This document shows, piece by piece, positions 41,621 to 51,290 of a stretch of DNA of 64,000 nt. The position numbers and the translations under genes are program-made. Under the pieces are notes generated by a model, which was not told the origin of the DNA, ran no database searches, and saw nothing but the letters and a program-made list of their open reading frames with translations. Source of the stretch: Deltaproteobacteria bacterium (GTDB lineage: Bacteria > Myxococcota_A > UBA9160 > SZUA-336); the NCBI GenBank assembly GCA_029261925.1, contig JAJDAJ010000104.1:1-64000 (forward strand), written 5' to 3'. Each line of letters opens with the position of its first letter. Position 1 is the first letter of the stretch.

Positions 41621-41656
41621 TCTCTCATCGGGCCTCGTTGCTGTTCCGGGGGTGCG

Positions 41657-42085
41657 ATGTTCCTGGGCTCGTCCGATCATGTCCTCGACGACAAGGGTCG
41701 CACGAGCCTCCCGAAGGACTTTCGCGATATCCTCTCCCGTGAGCCCGAGCCCGCGTTCCTGACCGCCAAGCCGCGCTGCCTGGCGATCTACTCCGCCGAG
41801 GAGTTCCAGCGCCTCTGCGACCAGTACGCGGACCTGCACATCGACTCGCGCGAGCGCCTCGAGCGGCTGCACATCGGCAACGCCCAGCGCCTCACGCTCG
41901 ACAAGCAGGGGCGCATCCTCATCTCGCCCTCGCTGCGCCGGCTCGCGGGGCTGCAGCGCGAGATCATGTTCCTCGGCGTGGGCCAGCGCATCGAGATCTG
42001 GGACCGCTCGCGTTACGACGCGGAGCAGCAGCAGACGTCGGACGAGTACGCCTACCACACCGGCAATCGCAAGGACTCGCGGTGA
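41657..42085 (+). CDS. mraZ: Transcriptional regulator MraZ
   Basis: 142-aa AbrB/SpoVT-fold DNA-binding protein, first gene of the dcw cluster and, in E. coli, a repressor of that cluster. Two swapped-hairpin motifs: LDDKGRTSLPKDFRDIL at the N-terminus and LDKQGRILISPSLRRLAGL about 70 residues later, with IEIWDRSRY. Length is standard. The stop overlaps the rsmH start in GTGA. Confidence 0.96.
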   Translation: MFLGSSDHVLDDKGRTSLPKDFRDILSREPEPAFLTAKPRCLAIYSAEEFQRLCDQYADLHIDSRERLERLHIGNAQRLTLDKQGRILISPSLRRLAGLQREIMFLGVGQRIEIWDRSRYDAEQQQTSDEYAYHTGNRKDSR

Positions 42086-42993
42086 GCACCGCGCACGTCC
42101 CGGTGATGGTGGACGAGGTCCTCGAGCTGCTCGAGCCCCACGCGGGCGGCTGCTACCTGGACGCCACGCTCGGGCTCGCGGGCCACACCCGGCACATCGT
42201 CGAGCGCGGCGGGCGCGTCATCGGCCTCGACCGCGACCCCGAGATGCTCGAGCGTGCGGAGCTGCAGCTCGGGCCGCTCGCGGCGAGCGTGAAGCTCGTG
42301 CACGCGCGCCTGAGCTTCATGCGCGAGGTCATCGGCGGTGCGGGCATCGAGGCGGTCGACGGCGTCCTCATGGACCTCGGCGTGTCATCGGTGCACCTCG
42401 ATGAGCCCGGGCGCGGCTTCAGCTTCCGCGACGCGGCGCGCGACGCGCCGCTCGACATGCGCATGAACCGCGAGCGCGGCGAGTCGGCCGCGGATCTGAT
42501 CGAGCGTCTGGAGCCCGACGAGCTGGCGCGCGTGCTGCGCGAGGGCGGCGCGCCCGCGCCGCGCGGCGTCGCGCGGGCGCTCAAGACGCACGTCCCGCTG
42601 CGCAGCGTGGGCGACCTGCTCGACGCGCTCGACGGCGTGCGCATGCCGCGGCGGCGCCACCACCCGGCGACGCTGGTCTTCCAGGCGCTGCGCATCGCGG
42701 TCAACGCCGAGCAGGACGAGCTGGACCAGGGACTCTCCGCCGCCGTGGACGTGCTGGCGCCGGGCGGGCGACTCGCCGTGCTGAGCTACCACTCCGGAGA
42801 GGACCGGCGCGTGAAGCAGTTCCTGCGGGACGAGGCCCGCGGCTGCGTCTGCCCGCCGGGTCTGCCCGTGTGCGCGTGCGGGCGCGAGCCGCGTCTGACC
42901 CTGCTCGGGCGCGGGCACGGGCCCGGCAGCGCCGAGGTCGCGCGCAACCCCCGTGCGCGCAGCGCGCGGCTGCGGGGTGCGCGCCGGTGCTGA
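42082..42993 (+). CDS. rsmH: 16S rRNA (cytosine-1402-N4) methyltransferase RsmH
   Basis: 303-aa SAM-dependent enzyme that methylates C1402 of 16S rRNA. Hallmarks: HVPVMVDEVLELL start, YLDATLGLAGHT (SAM site), GLDRDPEML, GVLMDLGVSS, DAPLDMRMN, the HHPATLVFQALRIAVN block and LSYHSGEDRRVKQFL. GTG start in 4-nt overlap with mraZ. The C-terminus overlaps the ftsL start by 7 nt. Slightly shorter than the E. coli enzyme (313 aa). Confidence 0.96.
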   Translation: MSTAHVPVMVDEVLELLEPHAGGCYLDATLGLAGHTRHIVERGGRVIGLDRDPEMLERAELQLGPLAASVKLVHARLSFMREVIGGAGIEAVDGVLMDLGVSSVHLDEPGRGFSFRDAARDAPLDMRMNRERGESAADLIERLEPDELARVLREGGAPAPRGVARALKTHVPLRSVGDLLDALDGVRMPRRRHHPATLVFQALRIAVNAEQDELDQGLSAAVDVLAPGGRLAVLSYHSGEDRRVKQFLRDEARGCVCPPGLPVCACGREPRLTLLGRGHGPGSAEVARNPRARSARLRGARRC

Positions 42994-43301
42994 ACGCGCG
43001 CCTGCGCCGCGGCGGTTTCTGGCTGCGCGTGATCCTGGCCTCGGCCCTGGGGCTGGTCGCGGCGGGCGCGCTGCTGGCGACGGCACGCACCGAGCTCACG
43101 TCGCTGCGCTACGAGCTGGGCCGGCTCCAGGAGCGCGAGGCCGAGCTCCGGGACCGGGTCGAGGCGCTGCACGTCGAGACCGCGGCGCTGCGCTCGCCCG
43201 AGCAGGTGCGGCCGCGCGCCCTGGCGCTCGGCATGGTCTACCCGGAGCCCGGGCAGGTGATCGCGCTGCCCCCGCAGGTGGGTGCCGGGGGCGCGCGTTG
43301 A
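42987..43301 (+). CDS. ftsL: Cell division protein FtsL
   Basis: 104-aa bitopic membrane protein of the divisome FtsQ-L-B subcomplex. Short basic cytoplasmic tail, one helix (VILASALGLVAAGALLATA), then a periplasmic coiled coil (LRYELGRLQEREAELRDRVE) and a proline-containing tail ending at GMVYPEPGQVIALP, the usual FtsL pattern. Called from position between rsmH and ftsI and from topology, since FtsL is poorly conserved in sequence. GTG start; TTGA overlap with ftsI. Confidence 0.85.
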   Translation: MLNARLRRGGFWLRVILASALGLVAAGALLATARTELTSLRYELGRLQEREAELRDRVEALHVETAALRSPEQVRPRALALGMVYPEPGQVIALPPQVGAGGAR

Positions 43302-44977
43302 CCCGGCGCCGCCGCCGCGCCAGACGCTCGGGGCCGAGCCCGGTCCGGCTCGGGGTGCTGGGAGGCTTCGCGCTGGCCGGCTTCGCGCTGCTGGGCGCGC
43401 GTGCGTTCCAGCTCCAGACGCTCGACGCCGAGCGCCTCCGGGTGCTCGCGGAGTCCCAGGCGCGCACGACCGTCAAGGTCGACGTGTCGCGCGCCGCCCT
43501 GCTCGACCGGCACGGGCGGCCGCTCGCGGTCTCGGCGCCCGTCGAATCGGTGGCCGCATCGCCGCGTCGCATCGCCGACCGCCACCATGCGGCCGTGCTC
43601 CTCGCGCACGCGCTCGACCAGCCCGTCGATCGCGTGCACGCACGGCTCGCGGGGGACCGGGGGTTCACCTGGGTAGAGCGCTGGGTCGAGCCCGAGCACG
43701 CGGCGCGCGTGCGCGCGCTGGACCTGCCCGGCGTGCGGCTGCACCGCGAGCGCAGGCGGTACTACCCGCAGGGGAACCTCGCGGCCGCCTACCTGGGCTT
43801 CGCCGGCCGCGACGGGACCGGCCTGACCGGGCTCGAGCTGCACCTGGACGCCGATCTCACCGGGCGCGCCGCCGAGATCCCGGCGCTGCGCGACGCCCGC
43901 GGGCACCGGGTGCCGCTGAGTGACGGCCGCGATCACGTCCGGCCCGGTCGCGACGTGGCGCTGGCGCTCGACGCGCGCCTGCAGGCCTTCGCGCAGGACG
44001 CGCTCCAGCGTGCCGTGGAGCGCAGCGGCGCGCAGCGCGGCACCCTGGTCGGCATGGATCCGCGCACCGGCGAGCTGCTGGCGGTCGCCCAGGTCCCCTC
44101 GTTCGATCCCAACCGCTTCTGGCAGGAGCCGCGCGAGCGCTTCCGCGCGCGGGCCTTCGTCGACGCCTTCGAGCCGGGCAGCACGCTCAAGCCCTTCGTG
44201 ATCGCCTCGGCGCTCGAGGCCGGCGTGGTCTCGCCCTCGACCCGCTTCGACTGCGAGTCCGGTCGCTGGCGCGTGCTCAATCGGGTGATCCGCGACTACC
44301 GGCCCCACGACGTGCTCAGCGTGCGCGACATCCTGCGCGTGTCCAGCAACATCGGCGCGGCCAAGATCGCCGACCGGCTCGGCTCGCGGCGCCTGGCCGA
44401 CGGTCTCCGCTCCTTCGGCTTCGGCCGGTCCCCGGGCACCGGCTTCCCCGGCGAGGCGGCGGGACGCGTGCGCAGCATCCGCGAGACCCAGGCCGTGGAG
44501 CGTGCCAACCTGGCGTTCGGGCAGGGCCTGACGGTCACCGCGGTGCAGCTCGCGGCGGCCGGCGCGGTGCTCGCCAGCGGGGGCCACCTGGTGCAGCCGC
44601 GCCTGGAGCGCGTCGAGCCCGGCAACGTGCGGCCCGGACCGCGGGTGCTCTCGGGACGCACGTCGCGCGCGGTGCTCGAGATGATGCGCCGCGTGGTCGC
44701 GGACGGCACCGGACGCGCCGCCGCCCTGCCCCATCACGACGTCGCCGGGAAGACCGGAACGGCCCAGAAGGTGGTCGACGGCAGCTACTCGCAGAGCCAC
44801 TACGTGGCGAGCTTCCTGGGCATCGTGCCGGTCGTGAATCCGCGCCTGGTGCTCGTCGTCGTACTGGACGAGCCGCAGGGCCTGCACACGGGCGGGGTCG
44901 TGGCGGCCCCGGTTTTCCGCGAGGTGGCGGGCTTCGCGGTCGAGCAGCTCGCCCTGTCCTCGGAGGGCGCGGAGTGA
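43298..44977 (+). CDS. ftsI: Peptidoglycan D,D-transpeptidase FtsI (PBP3)
   Basis: 559-aa class B penicillin-binding protein that cross-links septal peptidoglycan. One N-terminal membrane helix (LGVLGGFALAGFALLGA), the PBP dimer domain (DRHGRPLAVS), then a transpeptidase domain with the three active-site motifs: SxxK in EPGSTLKPF, SxN in VSSNIGAAK and KTG in VAGKTGTAQ. No C-terminal PASTA domains. TTG start in a TTGA overlap with ftsL. Confidence 0.95.
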   Translation: MTRRRRRARRSGPSPVRLGVLGGFALAGFALLGARAFQLQTLDAERLRVLAESQARTTVKVDVSRAALLDRHGRPLAVSAPVESVAASPRRIADRHHAAVLLAHALDQPVDRVHARLAGDRGFTWVERWVEPEHAARVRALDLPGVRLHRERRRYYPQGNLAAAYLGFAGRDGTGLTGLELHLDADLTGRAAEIPALRDARGHRVPLSDGRDHVRPGRDVALALDARLQAFAQDALQRAVERSGAQRGTLVGMDPRTGELLAVAQVPSFDPNRFWQEPRERFRARAFVDAFEPGSTLKPFVIASALEAGVVSPSTRFDCESGRWRVLNRVIRDYRPHDVLSVRDILRVSSNIGAAKIADRLGSRRLADGLRSFGFGRSPGTGFPGEAAGRVRSIRETQAVERANLAFGQGLTVTAVQLAAAGAVLASGGHLVQPRLERVEPGNVRPGPRVLSGRTSRAVLEMMRRVVADGTGRAAALPHHDVAGKTGTAQKVVDGSYSQSHYVASFLGIVPVVNPRLVLVVVLDEPQGLHTGGVVAAPVFREVAGFAVEQLALSSEGAE

Positions 44978-46452
44978 CGCTGCGACTGGGCGAGCTTCTC
45001 GAGGGACTCGACGCCCGCCTGAGCGGCGACGCGGAGACCCCGATCCGGGAGATCGCCCACGACTCGCGCGCCGTGCTCCCCGGCGCGCTCTTCGTGGCGC
45101 TGCGCGGGCAGAGCACCGACGGCCACGCCCACATCGGAGCCGCCGTCGAGGCGGGAGCGGCGGCGCTGCTGGTCGAGGAGCCGCCGGCCGCGCCCGCGGG
45201 CGTCGCCTGCGCGCGCGTGGCCGACACCCGGGCGGCGCTGCCGCGGGTGGCCCGGCGCTTCTTCGGCGACCCCGGCGCGGCGCTGCGGCTGGTCGGCGTC
45301 ACGGGCACCAACGGGAAGACGTCGACCGTGCGCCTGATCGAGTCCGTGCTGCACGCGGCCGGCGAGCGCGCCGGCAGCATGGGCACGGTCTCGGTGCGCT
45401 ACCCCGACGGCGAGGAGCCCGCGAGCCTGACCACTCCGGAGTCGGTCGACCTGCAGCGCAGCCTGGCGCGGATGCGTGACGCGGGCGCGACCTGTGTAGC
45501 GCTCGAGGTGTCCTCGCACGCGCTGGAGCTCGGCCGCGTCGACGGCCTGCACTTCGCCGTGGCGGTGTTCACCAACCTGACCCAGGACCACCTCGACTGG
45601 CACGGCGACATGGACCGCTACGCGAGCGCCAAGGCGCGTCTGTTCGGGCCCGAGCACCTCGACGCCACCAGCGTGGCCGTGGTGCACGCCGGCGATCCGC
45701 GCGCGGCGGCGTTCCGCGAGGCGGCGGGCCTGGCCGGCGCGCGCGTCGTGCAGTACGCGCGTCTGGGCGCGGCGGGCGTCGAGGTCCGCAGCCTGGCCGA
45801 GGAGATCGCTCTGGACGGGGCGCGCATCGAGGTGGACCTGGCGGGCGAGCGGATCACCGCGGAGCTGCCCCTGCCGGGCGACTTCCAGGTGGAGAACGCC
45901 CTGGCCGCGATGGCCGCGGGAGTGGCGCTGGGCATCGACGCCGGAGCGATCGCGCGCGGCATCGAGAGCTGCCCGCCGGTGCCCGGGCGCCTCGAGCGCG
46001 TCGGTGACGCGGTGCCGGTCGTGCTGGTGGACTACGCGCACACTCCCGACGCACTCGACCGCGTGCTCTCACGCGTGCGGCCCCTGGTTCGCGGCCGCCT
46101 GATCTGCGTCTTCGGCTGCGGCGGCGATCGCGATCGCACCAAGCGCGCGCCCATGGCGCGCGCCGCCTGTGCGCACAGCGACCTCGCGATCGCGACCAGC
46201 GACAACCCGCGCACCGAGGATCCCGACGCGATCCTGCGCGATGTGGCCGCCGGGCTCTCCGGCGCGCACGAGACGATCCCGGAGCGACGCGAGGCGATCC
46301 GCCGCGCGATCGAGCTGGCGGGACCCGACGACGCGGTGGTGATCGCCGGCAAGGGCCACGAGGACTACCAGATCCTGGGCACGCGGCGGATCCACTTCGA
46401 CGACCGCGAGGAGGCGCGCGCGGCCCTCGCCTCGCGCCGGGGCGCCGCGTGA
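44974..46452 (+). CDS. murE: UDP-MurNAc-tripeptide synthetase MurE (meso-DAP-adding)
   Basis: 492-aa Mur ligase that adds the third amino acid to UDP-MurNAc-L-Ala-D-Glu. P-loop GVTGTNGKTS; EVSSHALELGR and TNLTQDHLDWHGD in the central domain. The specificity loop reads SDNPRTEDP: the DNPR motif marks enzymes adding meso-diaminopimelate. GTG start overlaps ftsI by 4 nt and the stop overlaps murF by 4 nt. Confidence 0.96.
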   Translation: MTLRLGELLEGLDARLSGDAETPIREIAHDSRAVLPGALFVALRGQSTDGHAHIGAAVEAGAAALLVEEPPAAPAGVACARVADTRAALPRVARRFFGDPGAALRLVGVTGTNGKTSTVRLIESVLHAAGERAGSMGTVSVRYPDGEEPASLTTPESVDLQRSLARMRDAGATCVALEVSSHALELGRVDGLHFAVAVFTNLTQDHLDWHGDMDRYASAKARLFGPEHLDATSVAVVHAGDPRAAAFREAAGLAGARVVQYARLGAAGVEVRSLAEEIALDGARIEVDLAGERITAELPLPGDFQVENALAAMAAGVALGIDAGAIARGIESCPPVPGRLERVGDAVPVVLVDYAHTPDALDRVLSRVRPLVRGRLICVFGCGGDRDRTKRAPMARAACAHSDLAIATSDNPRTEDPDAILRDVAAGLSGAHETIPERREAIRRAIELAGPDDAVVIAGKGHEDYQILGTRRIHFDDREEARAALASRRGAA

Positions 46453-47822
46453 GCTGGACGGCCGGCAGCCTGGCGAGCGACTGCGGAGGGGAGCTGCACG
46501 GCGCGGCCGACACGGAGGTGCGCGGCGTATCCACCGACACGCGCACGCTCGCCGCGGGCGACCTCTTCGTGGCGCTCGGCGGCGAGAGCCACGACGGCCA
46601 CGTCTTCGCGGAGGCCGCGGTCGCAGCAGGCGCGGTGGTCCTGCTGCTCGGGCGAGCGCCCGCGGCCGACCCCGGCGTGCCCTGGATCCGCGTCCACGAC
46701 ACGCTGTCCGCCCTGGCCGAGCTGGCGCGGGCGCATCGCGGACGCTTCGCGGGGCCGGTGGTCGCGATCACCGGATCCAACGGCAAGACCACGACCAAGG
46801 AGCTCTGCGCGGGCATGCTCGAGCGGGCCGGGCTCCGGGTCCACCGCACGCCCGGCAACCTGAACAACCACATCGGCCTGCCCCTCACCGTGCTCGGGCT
46901 GCGCGACGCCGATGCCCTCGTGGTCGAGATGGGCATGAACCACCCGGGCGAGATCGCGCACCTGGTCGGGATCGCAGGACCGGACGTCGCGGCCATCACC
47001 AACGTCGCGCCGGCGCACCTGGGGCCCCTCGGCTCGATAGAGGCGATCGCCCGCGCCAAGGGCGAGATCTACGAGGGGCTGGGCCCGGCCGCCACGGCCG
47101 TGTTCAACGCCGACGACGCCCACGTACGCGCCCAGGTCGAGCGCTTCTCCGGCGCGCGGCTGGGCTTCGGTCACGGGGCGGACTGCGCGCTGCGCGCGAG
47201 CGACGAGCGTCTGGAGTGCGGCTGCCCGGTCTTCACCCTGAACACACCCGGGGGCGCGGTCCCGGTTCGCATGCGCGCGCCCGGGGTTCACCTGGTCGAG
47301 GATGCGCTCTGCGCGGCGGCCTGCGCGGTGGCGGCGCGGCCGGGAATCCCGCCGGAGGCGCTGCGCCACGCGCTCGAGGCCTTCACCGGCGTGCCCGGAC
47401 GTGCGCTCGCGCGCGAGACGAGCGACGGTCTGCGCATCCTCGACGACACCTACAACGCCAACCCCGCCTCGGTGCGCGCCGCCCTGCACACCCTGGTCGA
47501 GCTGCGCGGCCAGGGACGCGCCATCGCCGTGCTCGGCGACATGCTCGAGCTCGGAGCCGACGCCGAGGCCCTTCACGCCGGCTGCGGCCGCGAGGCGGCT
47601 GCCGCGGGCGTCCACGCGCTGATCGGGGTCGGCGCGCTCGCCGCGCACGCCTGCGAGGCGGCCCGGGCGGCCGGCATGGAGCTCGCCGAGTGCGCCGCCG
47701 ATCCCGGGGCCGCGGCGGCGCGCGTGCGCGAGCTCGCGCGGCCGGGCGACGCGATCCTCGTCAAGGGATCGCGCGGCATGCGCATGGAGCGCACCGTCTC
47801 GGCACTCGTGGGAGAGGACTGA
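46449..47822 (+). CDS. murF: UDP-MurNAc-tripeptide:D-Ala-D-Ala ligase MurF
   Basis: 457-aa ligase adding D-Ala-D-Ala, the last cytoplasmic peptide step. P-loop AITGSNGKTTTKEL, then TPGNLNNHIGLPLT and EMGMNHPGEI (family signatures), and the C-terminal domain LDDTYNANPASVRAAL. GTG start with GTGA overlap; the stop TGA shares one base with the mraY ATG. Confidence 0.95.
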   Translation: MSWTAGSLASDCGGELHGAADTEVRGVSTDTRTLAAGDLFVALGGESHDGHVFAEAAVAAGAVVLLLGRAPAADPGVPWIRVHDTLSALAELARAHRGRFAGPVVAITGSNGKTTTKELCAGMLERAGLRVHRTPGNLNNHIGLPLTVLGLRDADALVVEMGMNHPGEIAHLVGIAGPDVAAITNVAPAHLGPLGSIEAIARAKGEIYEGLGPAATAVFNADDAHVRAQVERFSGARLGFGHGADCALRASDERLECGCPVFTLNTPGGAVPVRMRAPGVHLVEDALCAAACAVAARPGIPPEALRHALEAFTGVPGRALARETSDGLRILDDTYNANPASVRAALHTLVELRGQGRAIAVLGDMLELGADAEALHAGCGREAAAAGVHALIGVGALAAHACEAARAAGMELAECAADPGAAAARVRELARPGDAILVKGSRGMRMERTVSALVGED

Positions 47823-48901
47823 TGCTCTACCACCTGCTGTTCGAGCAGCTCTCCGACACCATCTCGGCCTTCAACGTCTTCCGCTACCTGACCTTCCGGT
47901 CGGTGGGCAGCGCCCTGACCGCGATGCTGCTCGCCTTCGTGCTCGGACCCGCCCTGATCCGCCTGCTCGAGACGCGGCAGATCGGGCAGACCGTGCGCGA
48001 GGACACGCCCGATCGCCATCAGGAGAAGACGGGCACCCCGACCATGGGCGGCGTGCTGATCCTGCTCGCCGTGGTCACCAGCACGCTGCTCTGGGCCGAG
48101 TGGACCAATCCCTACGTCTGGATCGTGCTGGTCGTGACGCTGGGCTGCGGCGTGCTGGGCTTCGCCGACGACTACCTCAAGGCGATCCGCAAGCAGCCCG
48201 AGGGGATCCGCGCGCGCACCAAGCTCCTGTGGCAGATCGTGATCGCGGGCTCGGCGGTGGCGGCGCTGTACGCCCTGCCCGCCTTCGACGCGCGCATCTC
48301 GCTGCCGCTGCTCAAGGGCTTCCACCCCGACATCGGCTGGCTGTACGTGCCGGCCGCCGCGATCTTCATCGTGGGCTTCTCGAACGCCGTCAACCTCACC
48401 GACGGGCTCGACGGGCTGGCGATCGGCCCGACCATGATCACCGCCGGAGTCATCGGCATCTTCGCCTACGCCGTGGGACACCACGGAATCGCCGAGTACC
48501 TGGAGCTCAAGTACGTGGGCAGCGCGGGCACGCTGGCCATCTTCTGCGCGGCGCTGATGGGCGCGGGGCTGGGCTTCCTGTGGTTCAACACGTACCCGGC
48601 CTCGGTGTTCATGGGCGACACCGGATCGCTCGCGCTCGGCGGGGCGCTGGGCACCGTGGCCGTCATCATCCGTCAGGAGGTCGTGCTGGTGATCGCCGGC
48701 GGCCTGTTCATGGTGGAAATGTTCTCGGTGATCGCGCAGGTGGCCTCGTTCAAGCTGCTGGGCCGGCGCATCTTCGCCATGGCGCCCATTCACCATCACT
48801 TCGAGCTGCGCGGCTGGCCCGAGCCGCAGATCATCGTGCGCTTCTGGATCGTGTCGGTGATCCTCGGGCTGGTGGCGCTCTCGCTGCTCAAGCTGCGGTG
48901 A
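47822..48901 (+). CDS. mraY: Phospho-MurNAc-pentapeptide transferase MraY
   Basis: 359-aa integral membrane enzyme that transfers phospho-MurNAc-pentapeptide to undecaprenyl phosphate (lipid I). About ten helices; the cytoplasmic loops carry GFADDYLKAIRKQ (Mg2+-binding Asp pair), NAVNLTDGLDGLA, YPASVFMGDTGSLALGG and MAPIHHHFELRGWPE, all conserved. ATG one base into the murF stop; stop overlaps the murD GTG by 4 nt. Confidence 0.97.
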   Translation: MLYHLLFEQLSDTISAFNVFRYLTFRSVGSALTAMLLAFVLGPALIRLLETRQIGQTVREDTPDRHQEKTGTPTMGGVLILLAVVTSTLLWAEWTNPYVWIVLVVTLGCGVLGFADDYLKAIRKQPEGIRARTKLLWQIVIAGSAVAALYALPAFDARISLPLLKGFHPDIGWLYVPAAAIFIVGFSNAVNLTDGLDGLAIGPTMITAGVIGIFAYAVGHHGIAEYLELKYVGSAGTLAIFCAALMGAGLGFLWFNTYPASVFMGDTGSLALGGALGTVAVIIRQEVVLVIAGGLFMVEMFSVIAQVASFKLLGRRIFAMAPIHHHFELRGWPEPQIIVRFWIVSVILGLVALSLLKLR

Positions 48902-50187
48902 TCCGGGAGGGGGAGCGGGTGCTGGTGCTGGGAGCGGGTCGTTCGGGCGCGGCCGCCGCCGCGCTCCTGCTGCGGGCGGGAGCACGCGTCGCGGTCTACG
49001 ACCGGGATGCGGCGGCGCTCGAGGCGCTCGCGCTGGACGTGGAGCGCATCACCGGCCCGGAGCTGCCGGCGGGCGCCTTCGACCACCGCGTGGCCAGCCC
49101 CGGCATCCCGCTGCCGGCCGGCTACGAGGCAATGGCCGAGGTGGACCTGGCCGCGTCGCGGCTGACGGCCCCGCTGGTCGGGGTGACCGGCACCAACGGA
49201 AAGAGCACCACCACCGTGCTGATCGCAGAGATGCTCGAGGCCGCGGGCCTGCGCTGCGCCGTCGGCGGCAACCTGGGCACGCCGCTCAGCGCGCTGGTCG
49301 AGACACCGGCCGACGTGGTGGTCGCGGAGCTCTCGAGCTTCCAGCTCGAGCACGCGTCGCGCCTGCATGCCCGCGTCGCGGTGCTGCTCAACCTGGCGCC
49401 CGACCACCTCGACCGTCACGCGAGCCTCGAGGCGTACGGCAGCGCCAAGGCACGCCTCGCGCGGCTGCAGCGCCCCGACGACGTCCTGATCGCGAATCTC
49501 GACGACGCCTGGGCGTGTGCGGTGGCGGCCGGCGCGGCGGCACAGGTGCGCGGCTTCTCGGCGGCGGGAGATCCCGACGCCGAGCTGCGCGTGGCCGGCT
49601 CCGAGCTGCTCGGCCCCGGACTGCGCCTGCCCCTCGAGCGCGTGTCTGCAGCGGCGCGCCCGCTCGACAACGCACTGGCGGCGGCGGGCGCCGCGCTGGC
49701 GGCGGGTGCCGACGCCGGCGCCGTGGCCCGGGTGCTCGAGCACTTCGAGGGCCTGCCGCACCGCGGGCGCGAGGTCGCGTCCGGCGGCGGTGTGCGCTGG
49801 GTGAACGACTCCAAGGCGACCAATCCCGCGGCCGCGCTGGCCAGCGTGCGCGCGCAACCCGGCGCGCCGATCTGGATCGCGGGCGGACGCAACAAGGGGC
49901 TCGACCTCGCACCCCTGCGCGGCGCGGCCGCGCGCGCGCGCCACACGCTGCTCTACGGCGAGGCGCGCGACGAGCTCGCCGCCGCCCTGGCGGGGCTCGC
50001 CCGCGTGGAGACCTGTGCCGACCTCGCGGGCGCGGTGCGCGCCGCGGCGGCGCTCGCGCGACCGGGCGACACGGTGCTGCTGGCGCCGGCCTGCGCCAGC
50101 TTCGACGCGTACCGCAGCTTCGCCGAGCGCGGCGAGCACTTCACCGTGCTCGCGCGACGCGCCGCGGCGGGAGACGCGACGTGCTGA
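48898..50187 (+). CDS. murD: UDP-MurNAc-L-alanine:D-glutamate ligase MurD
   Basis: 429-aa ligase. N-terminal Rossmann fold VLVLGAGRSGAAAA binds UMP; P-loop GVTGTNGKSTTT; AELSSFQLEHA and NLAPDHLDRHAS in the central domain; C-terminal VNDSKATNPAAA and WIAGGRNKGLDL. GTG start at 48898. The last 7 nt overlap ftsW. All key residues appear intact. Confidence 0.95.
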   Translation: MIREGERVLVLGAGRSGAAAAALLLRAGARVAVYDRDAAALEALALDVERITGPELPAGAFDHRVASPGIPLPAGYEAMAEVDLAASRLTAPLVGVTGTNGKSTTTVLIAEMLEAAGLRCAVGGNLGTPLSALVETPADVVVAELSSFQLEHASRLHARVAVLLNLAPDHLDRHASLEAYGSAKARLARLQRPDDVLIANLDDAWACAVAAGAAAQVRGFSAAGDPDAELRVAGSELLGPGLRLPLERVSAAARPLDNALAAAGAALAAGADAGAVARVLEHFEGLPHRGREVASGGGVRWVNDSKATNPAAALASVRAQPGAPIWIAGGRNKGLDLAPLRGAAARARHTLLYGEARDELAAALAGLARVETCADLAGAVRAAAALARPGDTVLLAPACASFDAYRSFAERGEHFTVLARRAAAGDATC

Positions 50188-51290
50188 GCCGCTTCGGAAC
50201 GCCCCACCTGCTGGTGGCCCTGACCCTGCTGGTCGGTGGCGGACTGGTCATGGTCTACAGCGCAAGCGCGGCGCGCTCCGACGTGTACTTCGGCGTGACC
50301 TGGGCCTACCTGCTGCGCCAGCTGCTCGCGCTGGGTGCCGGCGGGCTCGCGCTGCTGCTGCTGCACCGGCTGCCCCTGAGCTGGCTCGAGCGCCTGGCCT
50401 ATGCCGGCTGGCTCGCGGGCGTCGTCATGATCGCGGCCACCCTGACACCGCTCGGTGTCGAGGTCAACGGCGCCCGGCGCTGGCTGACCCTGGGACCGCT
50501 GCGCTTCCAGCCGCTCGAGCCCGCCAAGCTGGCGGTCATCCTCGGGGTGGCGCGCTGGCTGGCCTCGAACGGAGCGCGCATCGACGACATGCGCGTGAGC
50601 CTGCTCGTACCCGGGCTGCTGGCGGGCATTCCCGCCGTGCTGCTGCTGCTGCAGCCGGACTTCGGCGGGGCGGTGCTGCTGGCGCTGTTCACCACGGGCA
50701 TGAGCTTCGCGGCCGGGGCGCGGCCGGGGCACCTGGGCCTGCTCGCCGCGCTGGCGCTGCCCGCCGCGGGCGCGGTCGTGCTGCTCAGCCCCTACCGGCT
50801 GCGCCGGCTCGAGATGTTCCTCGACCCCTGGGCCGACCCTCTGGGCAACGGCTACCAGCTCGTGCAGTCGCAGCTCGCGTTCGGCGCCGGCGGCTGGCTC
50901 GGCTCGGGCGTCGGTGCGGGGCAGCAGAAGCTCTTCTACCTGCCGGAGGCCCACACCGACTTCATCCTGTCGGTGATCGGCGAGGAGCTGGGCCTGGTCG
51001 GCGTGATCCTGGTGCTCGGGGGCTTCTGCGCGATCGCGCTGTCCACCCTGGGGATCGCCGCGCGCGCGGCCTCGCCGTTCGCAGCGCTGCTGACCCTGGG
51101 CTGCGGACTGATGCTCTGGCTGCAGGCCGGACTCAACGCCGGCGTGGCCATGGGGCTGCTCCCGACCAAGGGCACCACGCTGCCCCTGCTGAGCTACGGC
51201 GGCAGCTCGCTGGTGACCAGCCTCGCGGCGGTCGGCCTGATCCTCAACGCGGCGCGCCCGCGCCGCCGGGGCAGGCGCGGATGGCGCTAG
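50181..51290 (+). CDS. ftsW: Septal peptidoglycan glycosyltransferase FtsW
   Basis: 369-aa SEDS-family membrane enzyme that polymerises glycan with FtsI at the septum. About ten helices; signatures include GARRWLTLGPLRFQPLEPAK, QPDFGGAVLL (the catalytic Asp region), HTDFILSVIGEELG and LPTKGTTLPLLSYGGSSL. GTG start 50181, overlapping murD by 7 nt. Shorter at the N-terminus than E. coli FtsW, with almost no cytoplasmic tail. Confidence 0.94.
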   Translation: MLSRFGTPHLLVALTLLVGGGLVMVYSASAARSDVYFGVTWAYLLRQLLALGAGGLALLLLHRLPLSWLERLAYAGWLAGVVMIAATLTPLGVEVNGARRWLTLGPLRFQPLEPAKLAVILGVARWLASNGARIDDMRVSLLVPGLLAGIPAVLLLLQPDFGGAVLLALFTTGMSFAAGARPGHLGLLAALALPAAGAVVLLSPYRLRRLEMFLDPWADPLGNGYQLVQSQLAFGAGGWLGSGVGAGQQKLFYLPEAHTDFILSVIGEELGLVGVILVLGGFCAIALSTLGIAARAASPFAALLTLGCGLMLWLQAGLNAGVAMGLLPTKGTTLPLLSYGGSSLVTSLAAVGLILNAARPRRRGRRGWR

